64,000 nucleotides of DNA from positions 271,336-335,335 of the forward strand of contig ML986614.1 in NCBI GenBank assembly GCA_010094045.1, read 5' to 3'. A program made the position numbers and the translations under genes. This stretch comes from Lojkania enalia. Its lineage: Eukaryota > Ascomycota > Dothideomycetes > Pleosporales. Shown here one piece after another: positions 10,688 to 20,406 of the stretch. Within the stretch, counting starts at the first letter, position 1. Each line of letters starts with the position of its first letter. A model generated the notes under the pieces. That model ran no database searches. It was not told the DNA's origin and was given only the letters and a program-made list of their open reading frames with translations.

Positions 10688-11420
10688 ATGCCTCGCTGGA
10701 AAGGCGGCATTACCGCGTCCGCAGACAGTGGCAACGCCGCAACTGCCACCATTACTGCGCTTCCCAAGAGGACCGCTTGGCCGTCCACCTTTACCGATGG
10801 ACTCCCTCTCCCCAGGCTCATCGTCTTCGATCTTGACTACACGCTATGGCCGTTCTGGGTAGATACACACGTTACTGTTACCCGCCGGCGAGGAGAGTCC
10901 AGGTCGTCGCTCAAGGCTGTGGACGGGGGATCCAAGGTCAAGGATGATTATGACGAGCACTACGGATTCTATCCCGACGTAGCCGGAATACTAGATGCGG
11001 TACGCGGACTTCTTCCTTTCCCGTTCCAGAGTAATTTACCGCTGCCATGCTAACTCCATCTAGCTGAAGCAGAAAGGCATCCGCATCAGCGCAGCCTCGC
11101 GCACCCACGCACCTGACCTCGCCAGGGAGATGCTAGAGCTCCTCAGAATACCTAGCGGCGGCTCGTCTAGAAGCGCATACGAGTATTTTGATGTGGAACC
11201 CAAGATCTACCCCGGCGATAAAAGAGACCATTTCCGGAAGCTTCATCGCGATAGCGGCATTGAATTCGAGGAAATGCTCTTCTTCGACGACGAGCAGCGG
11301 AACAGGAAGGTCGAATTGCTAGGTGTAACAATGAGACATGTGGAATATGGCCTGAATATCGCCGAGATCGATGAAGGCGTCAAGGATTGGAGAAAGAAGA
11401 ATAAAACGATACCAAATTGA
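10688..11420 (+). CDS. Magnesium-dependent phosphatase-1 (MDP-1), HAD superfamily
   Basis: Exons 10688-10999 and 11064-11420; intron 11000-11063 (64 nt, GTACGC, branch GCTAAC), phase 0; 222 aa. The HAD nucleophile motif is [15 protein letters not shown] (about residues 47-61): the first Asp would be phosphorylated and the second acts as acid/base. Motif II is in the [13 protein letters not shown] segment, and motif IV is FFDDEQRN, which binds Mg. [11 protein letters not shown] and MLFFDDE are typical of the MDP-1 subgroup, which removes phosphate from phosphotyrosine or protein glycation products in other eukaryotes; the substrate here is not known. An N-terminal 40 residues rich in Ala/Thr look disordered or could be a weak organelle signal. 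The start is the first ATG of the frame. Confidence 0.88.
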
Positions 11421-11756
11421 CGCAAAGACGCGAACCCAACTATGCAGCGACGATGTACAGAGATTGCCATGAACCCTTCCCAATTCTACGAAGCTGCATA
11501 AATGAGCACCACAAGACACCAAGGATTCGATATTTGGTCCTTGGGCGGTTACGGTTCTAATCGAGGCTAGAAACAACCCTTGCAATTCTTGGCTATGTAA
11601 TACATATGTTCCAACATGTAGCGTGCATTCCACGATACTGTCCCGCGGATCGAAAAAGTCATCAAGTCATACGCAGGCACAGCCGCATTCCAATCATATC
11701 CGTGGCGCTCCCTATCCACCAGCCCTTCTATCCATACGCCCTCCCATAAACAAGGA
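11421..11756. other. Short intergenic region between convergent genes
   Basis: The 3' flanks of the MDP-1 gene and of the small secreted protein gene share this segment. No coding or RNA signal was seen. Confidence 0.5.
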
Positions 11757-12146
11757 TCACAACTTCTTAGCAGCGGTAGCCGAGCAAGCATCTATCGCAT
11801 TGTCAGCACGAATCTTCCTTATACTCCTCATAAATAGATTGGGAGGCTCACCCTTCTGCGCCTGACAGTCCGCCGTCGAGAAATCGCCCTGCCCAGAATT
11901 TGCCGCATTTGCGCAAGCGTTGAATTGCTGATCGCATGACCTCTGAAGGGCAGCGGCAAGGTTGACGAAAGTGTCACCTTTTACCTGGAATGGCCTGTCT
12001 GCGTTGCCTGAGTCTTCGATTGGGGTGGCTTCAAGGCCTCCAAGGGCACCAGCGAACGTTTGGAGGTTCTCCTGGCGAGCGTAGAGGACGCGGCCCTGGG
12101 TGGCGGCAACCGTGGCCAAGACAAAGAGAGCGGAAGTAAGCTTCAT
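11757..12146 (-). CDS. Small secreted cysteine-containing protein
   Basis: Exon 1 11852-12146, intron 11792-11851 (60 nt, GTGAGC donor, CTGAC branch, GATAG acceptor), exon 2 11757-11791; 109 aa. The intron is a multiple of three without a stop, so an unspliced message would encode 20 extra residues. A signal peptide (MKLTSALFVLATVAATQG) precedes a body that ends with a four-cysteine pattern C-x6-C, C-x6-C around CDQQFNACANAANSG and DCQAQKDAC. This C-terminal pattern recurs in small secreted proteins of filamentous ascomycetes. Function is unknown; it may be a cell-wall or apoplastic protein. Splicing is preferred because it restores the regular second cysteine spacing. Confidence 0.75.
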   Translation of the reverse strand: MKLTSALFVLATVAATQGRVLYARQENLQTFAGALGGLEATPIEDSGNADRPFQVKGDTFVNLAAALQRSCDQQFNACANAANSGQGDFSTADCQAQKGEPPNLFMRSIRKIRADNAIDACSATAAKKL

Positions 12147-12982
12147 TTTTCACGATGTCTAGAATGATTGGCGAAAAGAGTGGATTCTGTGTAAAAAAGA
12201 ACGTATGTTTGTGAACCGGTACTGCGTCCAAGCGCAAGTGAATGACTCTTTAGGAAAGTTAAAGGAATGAATGGGTATATGCGCAGGCCTCTGTTCAGCG
12301 AGGGCATCCCATGGCCATATATAATGCATTTGTGGGGGATCAGATGATTGCTATCACGATATGATATGCACGAATTACCAAGTACTATTGCAATGCTCGC
12401 AGCGTTACCTTGCTGCCTCATGTGAAACCTGAGACGTCGTGGGCACGGACACGGAACGCCTCATCGCTTTTTGCCGGACTATGCGGAAAAAAATAAACGA
12501 ACGAGTCGAATCTTGACAAAAGCAAACTTTGTTTACCCCGCATAAGACTTCCATAGTTGGCGCCTGCTTTGCACTTGCTCGCATCCGAAATCCAGGATCT
12601 CGGATGGTTCTACAAGCCGCTCAGTCGCGTTCCTTTTCATGCCTTGCGAACGGCCGCTGAAGCAATAATAGCGTCTTCTAAGCCTTTACAGAGTAGCAAG
12701 GCATTAGTTGGCAGGTGCGGGGGTGAATTTCACATGGGATATCTCAAGGGACATCGGCTGAAGCAAACCGCGCTCAAAATGTGTACCTTAATCTCTACAG
12801 ATTGTTCAGCGGACGATTGTTACGAAATACCTCGTCGGAAGGGGGTCATTCTTAAACCACTCTATGGCGTTCAACCGCGGCTTCAAGATGTGGCTAGAAA
12901 AAGACGGCTCTGTTCGATTGAGTAACGACAGGGTGGTTGTTCCCACTATGTAGGTGGAGCTCTGTAGCCAGTCGTAAAATTA
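12147..12982. other. Intergenic region without supported gene
   Basis: This is the 5' flank of the small secreted protein gene and the 3' flank of the sulfite pump. A plus-strand frame at 12557-12925 begins at a non-ATG codon and shows no family features, so I do not call it. Confidence 0.5.
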
Positions 12983-14359
12983 TCACCCCTGAAGGCCTTT
13001 CTCGCTCTCAACCCTTTCTTCCTCGCCTTTGTCCTCTTCTTTCTTAGGTAAATTAGCAAGACAAGGCGCGTGAAACAATCGGCCATCCCATGCCCCCCTA
13101 ACTGTTCTAGTGGCCACCACACACCACAGCAAGATTACTGCGGTGCCGAAAATTGTCCCAAGGACCTTAAAGAATAAACTAGGCATCTGAACCCCAAATT
13201 CAATTGTACTGACGGCGAATACTCCTAGCGGAAAGGTGAAGCCCCACCACCCCATATTGAACGGGAAAGGACGAGACTTATAGATAGAGGCAAGGGCAAA
13301 GCAAAGCCAGGTCAGCCCGAAACCCCACATCATGAGAGCAATAAAAGCCCCTAGAATATAAAAGATGTCTCCAGCAGTAGCGAGATCTTGAAAGAAATGT
13401 GTCTGTGGAAAGATCATCCTGGATACTGATCCAAGATACATAATTGTGTACCCTCCCATTCCCAATGGTCCGAGCGGGAGAAAGGAAGAAACAACAATTT
13501 CTCTAGGTGGAAGTTTATGTAGAGCCAACCGAGTGTAGTACATGACTAAGACAGCCATTGCCAATGGGGTCGACATACCCCACAGAACGTACGATGCTAT
13601 TAACGTTCCAAGTGCATCCTCGGGATTAGGAAGCACTTTTGCGATCTCGGCTCCGGTCCCAGAGGCGACGATCGTTGCGGCAATTGGGAGCAATTGGGCG
13701 GCCGTGATCCGATGTAAAGCTTGCCTCTCAGAGGCAGATATTAGAAGAACGGTCATGGATATGGTTACTGCTAATGCGACTACACAGTCGATCATCCAGC
13801 AAATCCATGCCAACGTTATAGCCCATGGCCCCCAGTAAGGAATGCACAAGAAGATCCAAGCCTCTACCAATGTTGCGAAGCCCATTGGAATAGTCCCCAG
13901 AAATAAGGAATTTGTGCTGTCGGCGATCATCACGCCCCATATCTCCGGATATAGGGTATAGCGTAGTACCGAGATTGAAAGAGCAGAAAAGAACAGAATA
14001 GTGTTTAAGCAGAAGAAAATTACGGCGAGCCAGTAGAGCGGGGTAGCCTTGAAGGGGATAGTAACAAATAGGAGAGACACTATGCCAGTACCCATAGTAA
14101 CGGAGAACCAGGAAGGGGAAAAGTTTCTGACGACGCGGCGCCAGCCAACCTAAACATTGTTAGAGGATTACTAAGCAAGCGTATGCTATCTTAAGCTACA
14201 CACATCGTATTTCGTGGGTTTAACTGGTGCATCAGAAGATGCGGTTTTGGTTTTGGTAGACCTATTGGATCTTCTGCTACGGACTAGAATGGGCTGAGCG
14301 GCTGGGGTTTCCAATGCAGGGTTGTCAGAAGCAATATGCTCCAACTCGGTGTCATCCAT
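12983..14359 (-). CDS. SSU1-like: SSU1-like sulfite efflux pump, TDT transporter family
   Basis: Exon 1 14204-14359, intron 14150-14203 (54 nt, GTGTGT donor, CTCTAAC branch), exon 2 12983-14149; 440 aa. The phase 0 join reads KYDVGWRRVVRNFSPSWFSVTMGTGIVSLL, where NFSP and the MGTG loop are hallmarks of the tellurite-resistance/dicarboxylate transporter family in its sulfite-pump branch. About ten hydrophobic helices follow, with a hydrophilic charged C-terminal tail after residue 410. The expected role is export of sulfite across the plasma membrane, giving sulfite tolerance and removing excess sulfur from cysteine breakdown. A malate/dicarboxylate carrier of the same family is the alternative. 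The start at 14359 gives a 50-residue basic cytosolic N-terminus. The gene is divergent from an F-box-like gene. Confidence 0.85.
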
Positions 14360-14927
14360 GGCCACTGAATGTAATCACAACTGTCTTTGGATAATGGCGT
14401 GATGAAGATAGGTGAGACATGGCTTGCAAAGAGTCAAGTAGGAAAGTACCTATGACGCGATCGGGGATTGGTTACCGTGAATTGCCGATACGAATCGTGG
14501 CTGACCCATGATGGCTGATATGCGGCTGTGTAAATCACGTGTCGCTCCAGGGTGTTCCGTAACCTTGATACTGCTGTGCAACCTAGACTATTTGTCCCCC
14601 TGAGCTATTGCAGAGAATTTTGTCCCGCTGCATAGCCGTTTCGCTGTTGCATCTCATTGCGTTGGTTGCACCTCAATATCCCCATCTACATGCAGAGATA
14701 GCCTAGCTTCCCTGCTACCTAATTGTCTAAGAGATTCCGGTCACCCCATTCGGAGTCCCTGCAAAGGTTCCCATCACGTCTCGGACTGGTATCAAGTCTT
14801 GCCTTTATGGTTCTTGTCTGAGCGGGCGTATTTTTGGAAAAATTTACAAATTGTACCGACTCTACCTCGCTTTCCGGGTACTCCTTACTATTTATAGCTC
14901 ACTGTAACGTCTCTCTTCAGTTCTGCA
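14360..14927. other. Divergent promoter region, SSU1-like / F-box-like gene
   Basis: This segment holds the promoters of two divergent genes. No coding frame is supported. A TATTTATAG stretch lies about 40 bp before the plus-strand start at 14928 and could act as a TATA element. Confidence 0.45.
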
Positions 14928-15770
14928 ATGGCTGGGTTCTTAGACTTGTCCCTCGAGCTTCGGAACCAGATATATGAGTACTTCCTCTATGAGCCGCTGG
15001 AACCAAAATCTCAAGGATCGATCACCATATATGCTGGCTTCGTACGATACCACCTACCAAACCGACCAATCCGCCATCTTCTTCAAGTCAACCGGCAAAT
15101 TTACTCCGAAATCAAGGATTTATCTGGTCATTTGCATGCCGCAAGCCAGTTAGTCTACGAACTAGACACAACTTTCTATCACGGTCGTCCCTATTTTTCT
15201 TTAGAATGGCATCGCTTCCCCGCGCTGCACCCAATCATCAACGCCATCAACATCAACGTGGACTTACGTCTCCGCGAGCCACGTGACATGATCGAAAGTA
15301 GAATTCCTAGCGAACAAGAATTAGACCAACTACTAGGACCAAATGGTTTCGCCAAACAGCTCTTCAACTACATTTCCATCTTGCTCCGAACACTAGTACA
15401 TTTGCAATCTCAAGCGGATCCTGCTTTCAGACTCTTGTTTGCGGAGGCGATAAATATTAATCTTCGGAGACCAACTGCTCCCTGCATCCGACCGCCAAGC
15501 AATAGTATTGAACGCACTGAGCCGGAACGACGGCCAATTAACATAGAAGAGGCCACTAGGCTACTGACAACTATGAGAGAAACACTTAATGCTACTGTAA
15601 AGACGTTTAAAGCCTATGATTCTAGAGAATGTGATAAGCTGCTACCGCTCATACAAATTGGGGCTTTAAGATTTATGACTGGAGGGGTTGTCTTAGGAGA
15701 AGGGTGTAACCTGGTTCTTGTCGGAAAGTCCGATTTCCGATGGCTCGTTTACCCAGAAAATACACGCTAG
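14928..15770 (+). CDS. F-box-like protein of unknown function
   Basis: A single exon of 280 aa. The protein opens at once with an F-box-like helix, FLDLSLELRNQIYEYFLYEP, followed by RHLLQVNRQIYSEI, the usual layout of the large ascomycete families in which a short F-box-like start is joined to a variable body. No WD, LRR or Kelch repeats are visible. An F-box protein would link a substrate to an SCF ubiquitin ligase through Skp1, but this short degenerate version may not. The start ATG follows a pyrimidine-rich leader. Two other members of this broad type lie at 1.6 and 28.7 kb. Confidence 0.7.
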   Translation: MAGFLDLSLELRNQIYEYFLYEPLEPKSQGSITIYAGFVRYHLPNRPIRHLLQVNRQIYSEIKDLSGHLHAASQLVYELDTTFYHGRPYFSLEWHRFPALHPIINAININVDLRLREPRDMIESRIPSEQELDQLLGPNGFAKQLFNYISILLRTLVHLQSQADPAFRLLFAEAININLRRPTAPCIRPPSNSIERTEPERRPINIEEATRLLTTMRETLNATVKTFKAYDSRECDKLLPLIQIGALRFMTGGVVLGEGCNLVLVGKSDFRWLVYPENTR

Positions 15771-16117
15771 AGTTGGGCGAGTATGGAATAATATGGACCG
15801 GATGGAGGTTTCGAGTCCCTAGATCCGAGCAAAGCGTTGGCTGTGGCAGGCCGCCGGCTATCATGACGCATAGAAGTTTCTTGTTACATCACTGAATAAA
15901 CATTGACGAGTCGAGCCAACGTACTCAATCTCCTTTCTGGTATTACGGGCTTGATGAGCCAAAATGAAACGCATTCATGCAAGCAAATTGACGAGCGCAT
16001 AGACCATAAAAATATTATTCATTCAAGCGACAGTTAACGAAGTCACGACACTAAACGTCAATATCGATGAAGGCCACATGAAATATAAATCTCTCATAAT
16101 TCATACATCATTATCTC
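15771..16117. other. Short intergenic region between convergent genes
   Basis: These are the 3' flanks of the F-box-like gene and the large membrane protein gene. Nothing else was seen. Confidence 0.5.
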
Positions 16118-18100
16118 TTATATATACCATCTTCTCCTGCTCAGTCTTGTAACCAGCCCATCATCCGCCTTCGCCACTGCAATCGCACCCACAGGTTCAT
16201 TCCCACATACATCACCAATCCTAATTGGCAAATCGTAGAGCAGCGCAGCTCGCTCCAAACCGTGTAATGTTGTGCCGCCTGTAGGTGTCGGTATATATGG
16301 ATTCAATAGTGTAAGAGATGACGCGTAGCCAATAATGTCTGGAGCAAGCGTGAGATACTTCAATATCAGGCCTGCATACGCCGCAATCTGGAGTATGATA
16401 GAGGAGATAAGTAGTACAACAAACCACGGCCAGTTCGTTTTGTAGATGGTCGAGGCTTCAGACCTAATGGACCCTTGTGTCTCATTGAATGCTAAGGACG
16501 GACTCCCGAGATTGTCGGACAACTCGGTAAGATTTTTTGGCAGATTACCACCAAGTGCAGTGGTTGCATATGTCGACTGAAAAAAGGTATTCCACAGAAT
16601 CGCAAGTCTTTCTGATAGAACGCTTGCTGGCAGTTTGTATAGGTCAACGTTCTCGTAGGTAGCGCCAATGAAATCCCAAGGGTCCGCCATCCATTTCTCC
16701 ATGTTTGTAGAACCACGCGCAGCGGCGCTTCCAACACCAATATTGTCGACTGTAGGTAGGTTCCGGAGTCCGTTCGCAATCATCGTTGTACGGATATAAG
16801 CATCATTATCGTTTGTAAAGCCGTCACTAAGGAGGTCTAGCTTCTTGATTGCGTCCGTGTGGCAAGAGGTACTGTTGCAAATAATTCTTGCCTCGAAATA
16901 TTCGTATGTCAGCTGGCATTCCGCGACTGTGAAATTCTCGCCTGTACTATCTAAGGATTTGAGATTAATCCCGCACGGATATCCTTCACAAAATCCCTCC
17001 GTAAAGTTCAGCTTCCATGTCGCTGTCATGTCCCCAAAATTTGTATCATTTTCGCTCCTTTGTTCGTTGGCTTCGCATATGATGTCCCATTGTCTTGCTT
17101 TTAAATGAAAACTGCTGCTCCCTCTGCTCTGAACACCGGCTACGGGTACACCGATGAGCGATGCATAAGTCACGTCCTGTGTATGATCGACAAGTTTCCA
17201 ATCGTCCGACGTCTGGTTATCTAGCGAGCGGTAGGCTGGTAGCTTAACGTTTCCCCAAAGGTCCATGGGAGTATTTTGATATTTCGAGCTACTCAGAAGC
17301 GCAGCAAGGAAGACAGCAGTGAATGTGCTCCTACCACTGTTGACCATACTAGCACCTCCAAGGAATGAGTCCTGCATTGCCGTTGGGCTCAAGTAATTGA
17401 AGACTCTAGTTGCCTCTATGAATTTGTATTCTGTATCGAGTAATCGTAAAGCGGACTGTCCACCAAGCGGGGAGAGCAACCAGACTAGGCTCATTAAGAG
17501 ACCTAGAATAGACCATGAGCGTAGGGATATTTGACGTTCGAGCGCAGAGAAGAGCGATTGGCAGCCAACAAGTTGTTCGAGACGGCCGAGTGTTATACCA
17601 CGCTCAGCGAGGTAGAGGCCGATATGCTTGAAGCATCGGCTCATGAGCGCGGCAAAAATAATTGGGAATATAGTTGGCGAAAGCAATAGAGTCTGACGAA
17701 GGCGAATGCCGTAGCCTGAAACGTCGTGCCCGTCTATTCGTGCCGCGACGAGCGCGAGAGCTATAAGTTTGTTAGCTCTAGTCCAACCCTCAAGTTTCGG
17801 AGACCTACCTATAAACATAATAGGCGCTGAAGCTAACAAAGCATCGAAAACAATTATAAAAGTTCGTAACGGCGTTAAGGTTGCAACTTGTGTCGAATGT
17901 ACAGGCCAATGCTTTACTGGAGGTTGGTCGGATTGAAAAGGGACTTTCGAGTTCCTCCTCTTCGAGTCCGCACCCGGCGGCGGGTTAGTCGGGGGTGAAT
18001 ATCGGATCGACTCGCTTGGGACATGCGGATCGAGCTCTATGTTCTCCAGATTCTCATGCCGCATTCTGTGCACCGCAGGATTGATCGGCGCGTAACCCAT
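16118..18100 (-). CDS. Conserved-looking fungal integral membrane protein, function unknown
   Basis: Exon 1 17809-18100, intron 17761-17808 (48 nt, GTAGGT donor, GCTAAC branch, TATAG acceptor), exon 2 16118-17760; 644 aa. The intron is a multiple of three with no stop. Removing it repairs a membrane helix, ASAPIMFIALALVAARIDG, that the intron would break with charged residues. Layout: a cytosolic N-terminus with Pro/Arg-rich sequence; a helix at about 80-110; helices near 130-150 and 195-215; a long presumed extracellular domain with several NxS/T sites and paired cysteines (about 230-540); a strong helix WPWFVVLLISSIILQIAAYAGLI; and a short cytosolic tail. I recognise the general architecture of uncharacterised Pezizomycotina membrane proteins but no named domain. 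It could be a receptor-like or wall-sensing protein; that is a guess. Confidence 0.75.
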   Translation of the reverse strand: MGYAPINPAVHRMRHENLENIELDPHVPSESIRYSPPTNPPPGADSKRRNSKVPFQSDQPPVKHWPVHSTQVATLTPLRTFIIVFDALLASAPIMFIGRSPKLEGWTRANKLIALALVAARIDGHDVSGYGIRLRQTLLLSPTIFPIIFAALMSRCFKHIGLYLAERGITLGRLEQLVGCQSLFSALERQISLRSWSILGLLMSLVWLLSPLGGQSALRLLDTEYKFIEATRVFNYLSPTAMQDSFLGGASMVNSGRSTFTAVFLAALLSSSKYQNTPMDLWGNVKLPAYRSLDNQTSDDWKLVDHTQDVTYASLIGVPVAGVQSRGSSSFHLKARQWDIICEANEQRSENDTNFGDMTATWKLNFTEGFCEGYPCGINLKSLDSTGENFTVAECQLTYEYFEARIICNSTSCHTDAIKKLDLLSDGFTNDNDAYIRTTMIANGLRNLPTVDNIGVGSAAARGSTNMEKWMADPWDFIGATYENVDLYKLPASVLSERLAILWNTFFQSTYATTALGGNLPKNLTELSDNLGSPSLAFNETQGSIRSEASTIYKTNWPWFVVLLISSIILQIAAYAGLILKYLTLAPDIIGYASSLTLLNPYIPTPTGGTTLHGLERAALLYDLPIRIGDVCGNEPVGAIAVAKADDGLVTRLSRRRWYI

Positions 18101-18953
18101 GACGTTAACGTTAAGCTTCAGTCCTACTGTGTCCGATAGCGTTGTCCATCGAACGCATCTGGACCTCGGAAGCCGTCTCTGAAGGGCCGTCGTTCGAAAG
18201 GGAAACCGTAGAATCGAGAGTGCAGCTCACGAACCTATCAGGTGGCAGATGAAGGGGCTTTATTTGAACCGTACCAGGGTACGTAGTGCGGTCTTGTCTA
18301 GGTCAGCGGATACACAAGGCTGAAGCCTTGGGATTAGTCTAAACCGGGGTCTTGCAATCCAATTTATTCCAGAGAATACTGGCAGACCTGTCCACAGCCT
18401 CCAACAATGCGTTGATCAGTGTTAGCTAGTTGCAACAATAGTCAGAATCGATTGAGAGAATGAGGAAAGGTTGGTGTAGGCTTGATCCGATGAGGCTCAC
18501 GTCGCCCTGAGGTGTGGCACTTAATGTTCCTCGTCAAACTTAGCACGGTGTCAGGTCAGGAGTTGCTTGTCATTTAAAGGACGATGATTGGATCTGATGT
18601 GCCGAAAAATAGAAAAACACTAAGTGTGCTAGGTTTCGATAAGGGGAGCCTGAAACACGAAATTCTCCGAATGACAGGCATCGTCACCTTCCCGAGATGC
18701 TTAGCCACAGACATCCAAATTGCAACGAGTCCTTGTACCCACTATGACATATTTCGCGATTGCACCAATCCAGGCATTATTGATAGAGACTGAACTTATC
18801 TCATTTTTGCAGGGGTTTGCACCTTTCAGTATCAACTCTGCAATACCATATTTTCTGCGGATTGTATGATATCTGCGCCTCACAATCGTTCCCTACTGAG
18901 GTAGAAATCATACCTAAAAGATGTTCCCAACTTTAATGTTTCGTGGGGAGCGC
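18101..18953. other. Intergenic region upstream of the membrane protein gene
   Basis: This is promoter sequence of the 644-residue membrane protein and the 3' flank of a broken gene. A plus-strand frame at 18584-18793 has no supporting features. Confidence 0.45.
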
Positions 18954-19781
18954 TCACCAAAACATCCTAGTAACCGGCCTCAAGTCCTCATTCGTAAACT
19001 CCTTGAAACCACGCTCCTCAACCATAATTCTCATTCTCAATGTCCTCTCCCTCTCACCCGTCTTCCCATTGATCCTCTCATGCTCAAATCTGTCTTTTGA
19101 GCAAACACCCCTCGATCGCCCACTTAGGCACGCATTCTTCAAACGTCCTTTCCTTTCTCCTTCTTAATCATCTCTAAGAGTTCCTCGATCGTCTTCCTAT
19201 GCCTCACACTCTGTCCAAAAAACATCATTGCATAGGCACTAGCAGCATTACTAACCGCATCTCCCCTGCATCTCCAAATCAAACAATTTAGCGCCTCTTC
19301 CACACTCAGCACTACAAAAACCCTCGCATAAAAGTGCATACTCTACATCTCCTCCTCCCCTTTCTCGCCTATCTCCCCGCTCTCTACCACGGAGCAGCCC
19401 AAGTGTGCCCCAAACCTGACGCTACAATTCCCACCCACCAAACTAACAAGCTTCTGCACCCGCCCATTGAAACTCTGCACACCGTTCGGGAAGACCAGAG
19501 TGATTTCATTAGACTGCATATACGCCATGCTAGCCTAGCGAAATACTTCAGCAAGGCGGAAGTCGTGTTTACCTTGGCATCGTGAATGCATTGATGGAAG
19601 GGTTTGTTAAAATACTTCGAAAAGCGCGAGAAATTGTGGTGGTCTAGATGGGGAATTGTCGGAGACGAGGATGGGAAGTAAAATCGAATGGTGGTTCGTA
19701 TTGTTTCATGCGGTCTGCGAGCGTGATGGGTGCAGATCTTTCTCGTGGGACGGTCGCCGCAGCAGGTGGGCCTGAAGGCAT
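18954..19781 (-). pseudogene. Broken Thg1-like tRNA-His guanylyltransferase gene
   Basis: Consecutive pieces in different minus-strand frames match the Thg1-like family in order: an ATG at 19781 and LADRMKQYE; then HHNFSRFSKYFNKPF; NTTSALLKYF; AYMQSNEITLVFPNG; GRVQKLVSLVGGNCSVRF; EEALNCLIWRCRGDAVSNA; VPKWAIEGC; and a C-terminal piece ending RPVTRMFW at 18954. The frame changes near 19700, near 19530, near 19140 and near 19087, and a TAG at 19343-19345 interrupts it. No GT..AG intron explains these breaks without deleting conserved sequence. The metal-binding RLDG is now HLDH, and the catalytic Asp of SDE is Asn (QSNE). Intact members add G to the 5' end of tRNA-His or repair tRNA ends by 3'-5' polymerisation. 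This copy is very likely non-functional. Sequencing error could explain one shift, but not all of these lesions. Confidence 0.75.
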
Positions 19782-20406
19782 TATGTGGTAACGTCGAAAA
19801 ACTTTCCTAACTGATTTCCCGCTTGCGGCCTGCGGACTACAAAGTGCTCACAAAAGCTGTAAATACTTGATATGGCAGAAGTGGATTAGACGCAAGGGGT
19901 ACAAAAAATAGGAGATAATCAATAGAGCTTACTTCTGTAACTTAAGTTTTTCTCTAGATCACTATAACCAATTCATAAAATTAGTCATTTACTAGAGCTA
20001 AACTCAGGAAAAAAAAAAAAATTTTTTTTTTTTTTTTTTTTTTCTATGGAATGCACGTCGGATCTAGGGCAATTTCACTCCTAGGATCACGTGACACTGT
20101 GATCATTCGCTTTCAGAGGCGACACCTCACTGAATCAAGGAATTTAGGGTGATCGTAGGCTGCGAATGGCTACTTTTCAAGAATGAGTGTTCAGGAAATG
20201 TTAATTGATCATTTGACCTTGGCTTAATTTTTCTGCCGCATGCTACGAACGCTCCTCATTCTTCCAAGGTATAAATGGATACAGATCGTCTAAATTGAGG
20301 TCTATAATGCAAACGCCTTTGATGCAAAATCCCTGGTAAGCCATGATTCGTAAAGATGTAGCGTCAATAAAACTCGCTCTAGACAAGTAAACAGCTAAAA
20401 AGACGA
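19782..20406. other. AT-rich intergenic region with A/T tract and CACGTG inverted repeat
   Basis: No coding frame is supported. Notable parts are a run of A followed by a run of T near 20010-20043, and an inverted repeat GATCAC..GTGATC at 20085-20104 that includes CACGTG. Confidence 0.5.
20010..20043. repeat. Poly-A/poly-T palindromic tract
   Basis: About 13 A residues are directly followed by more than 20 T residues. This makes a perfect snap-back palindrome at the A/T junction and a likely nucleosome-free, slippage-prone site. Its exact length may be unreliable in assembly. Confidence 0.7.

Noticed and set aside
12557..12925. A 122-codon plus-strand frame
   Set aside because: It begins at TTG rather than ATG, has no recognised features, and no flanking exon joins to it.
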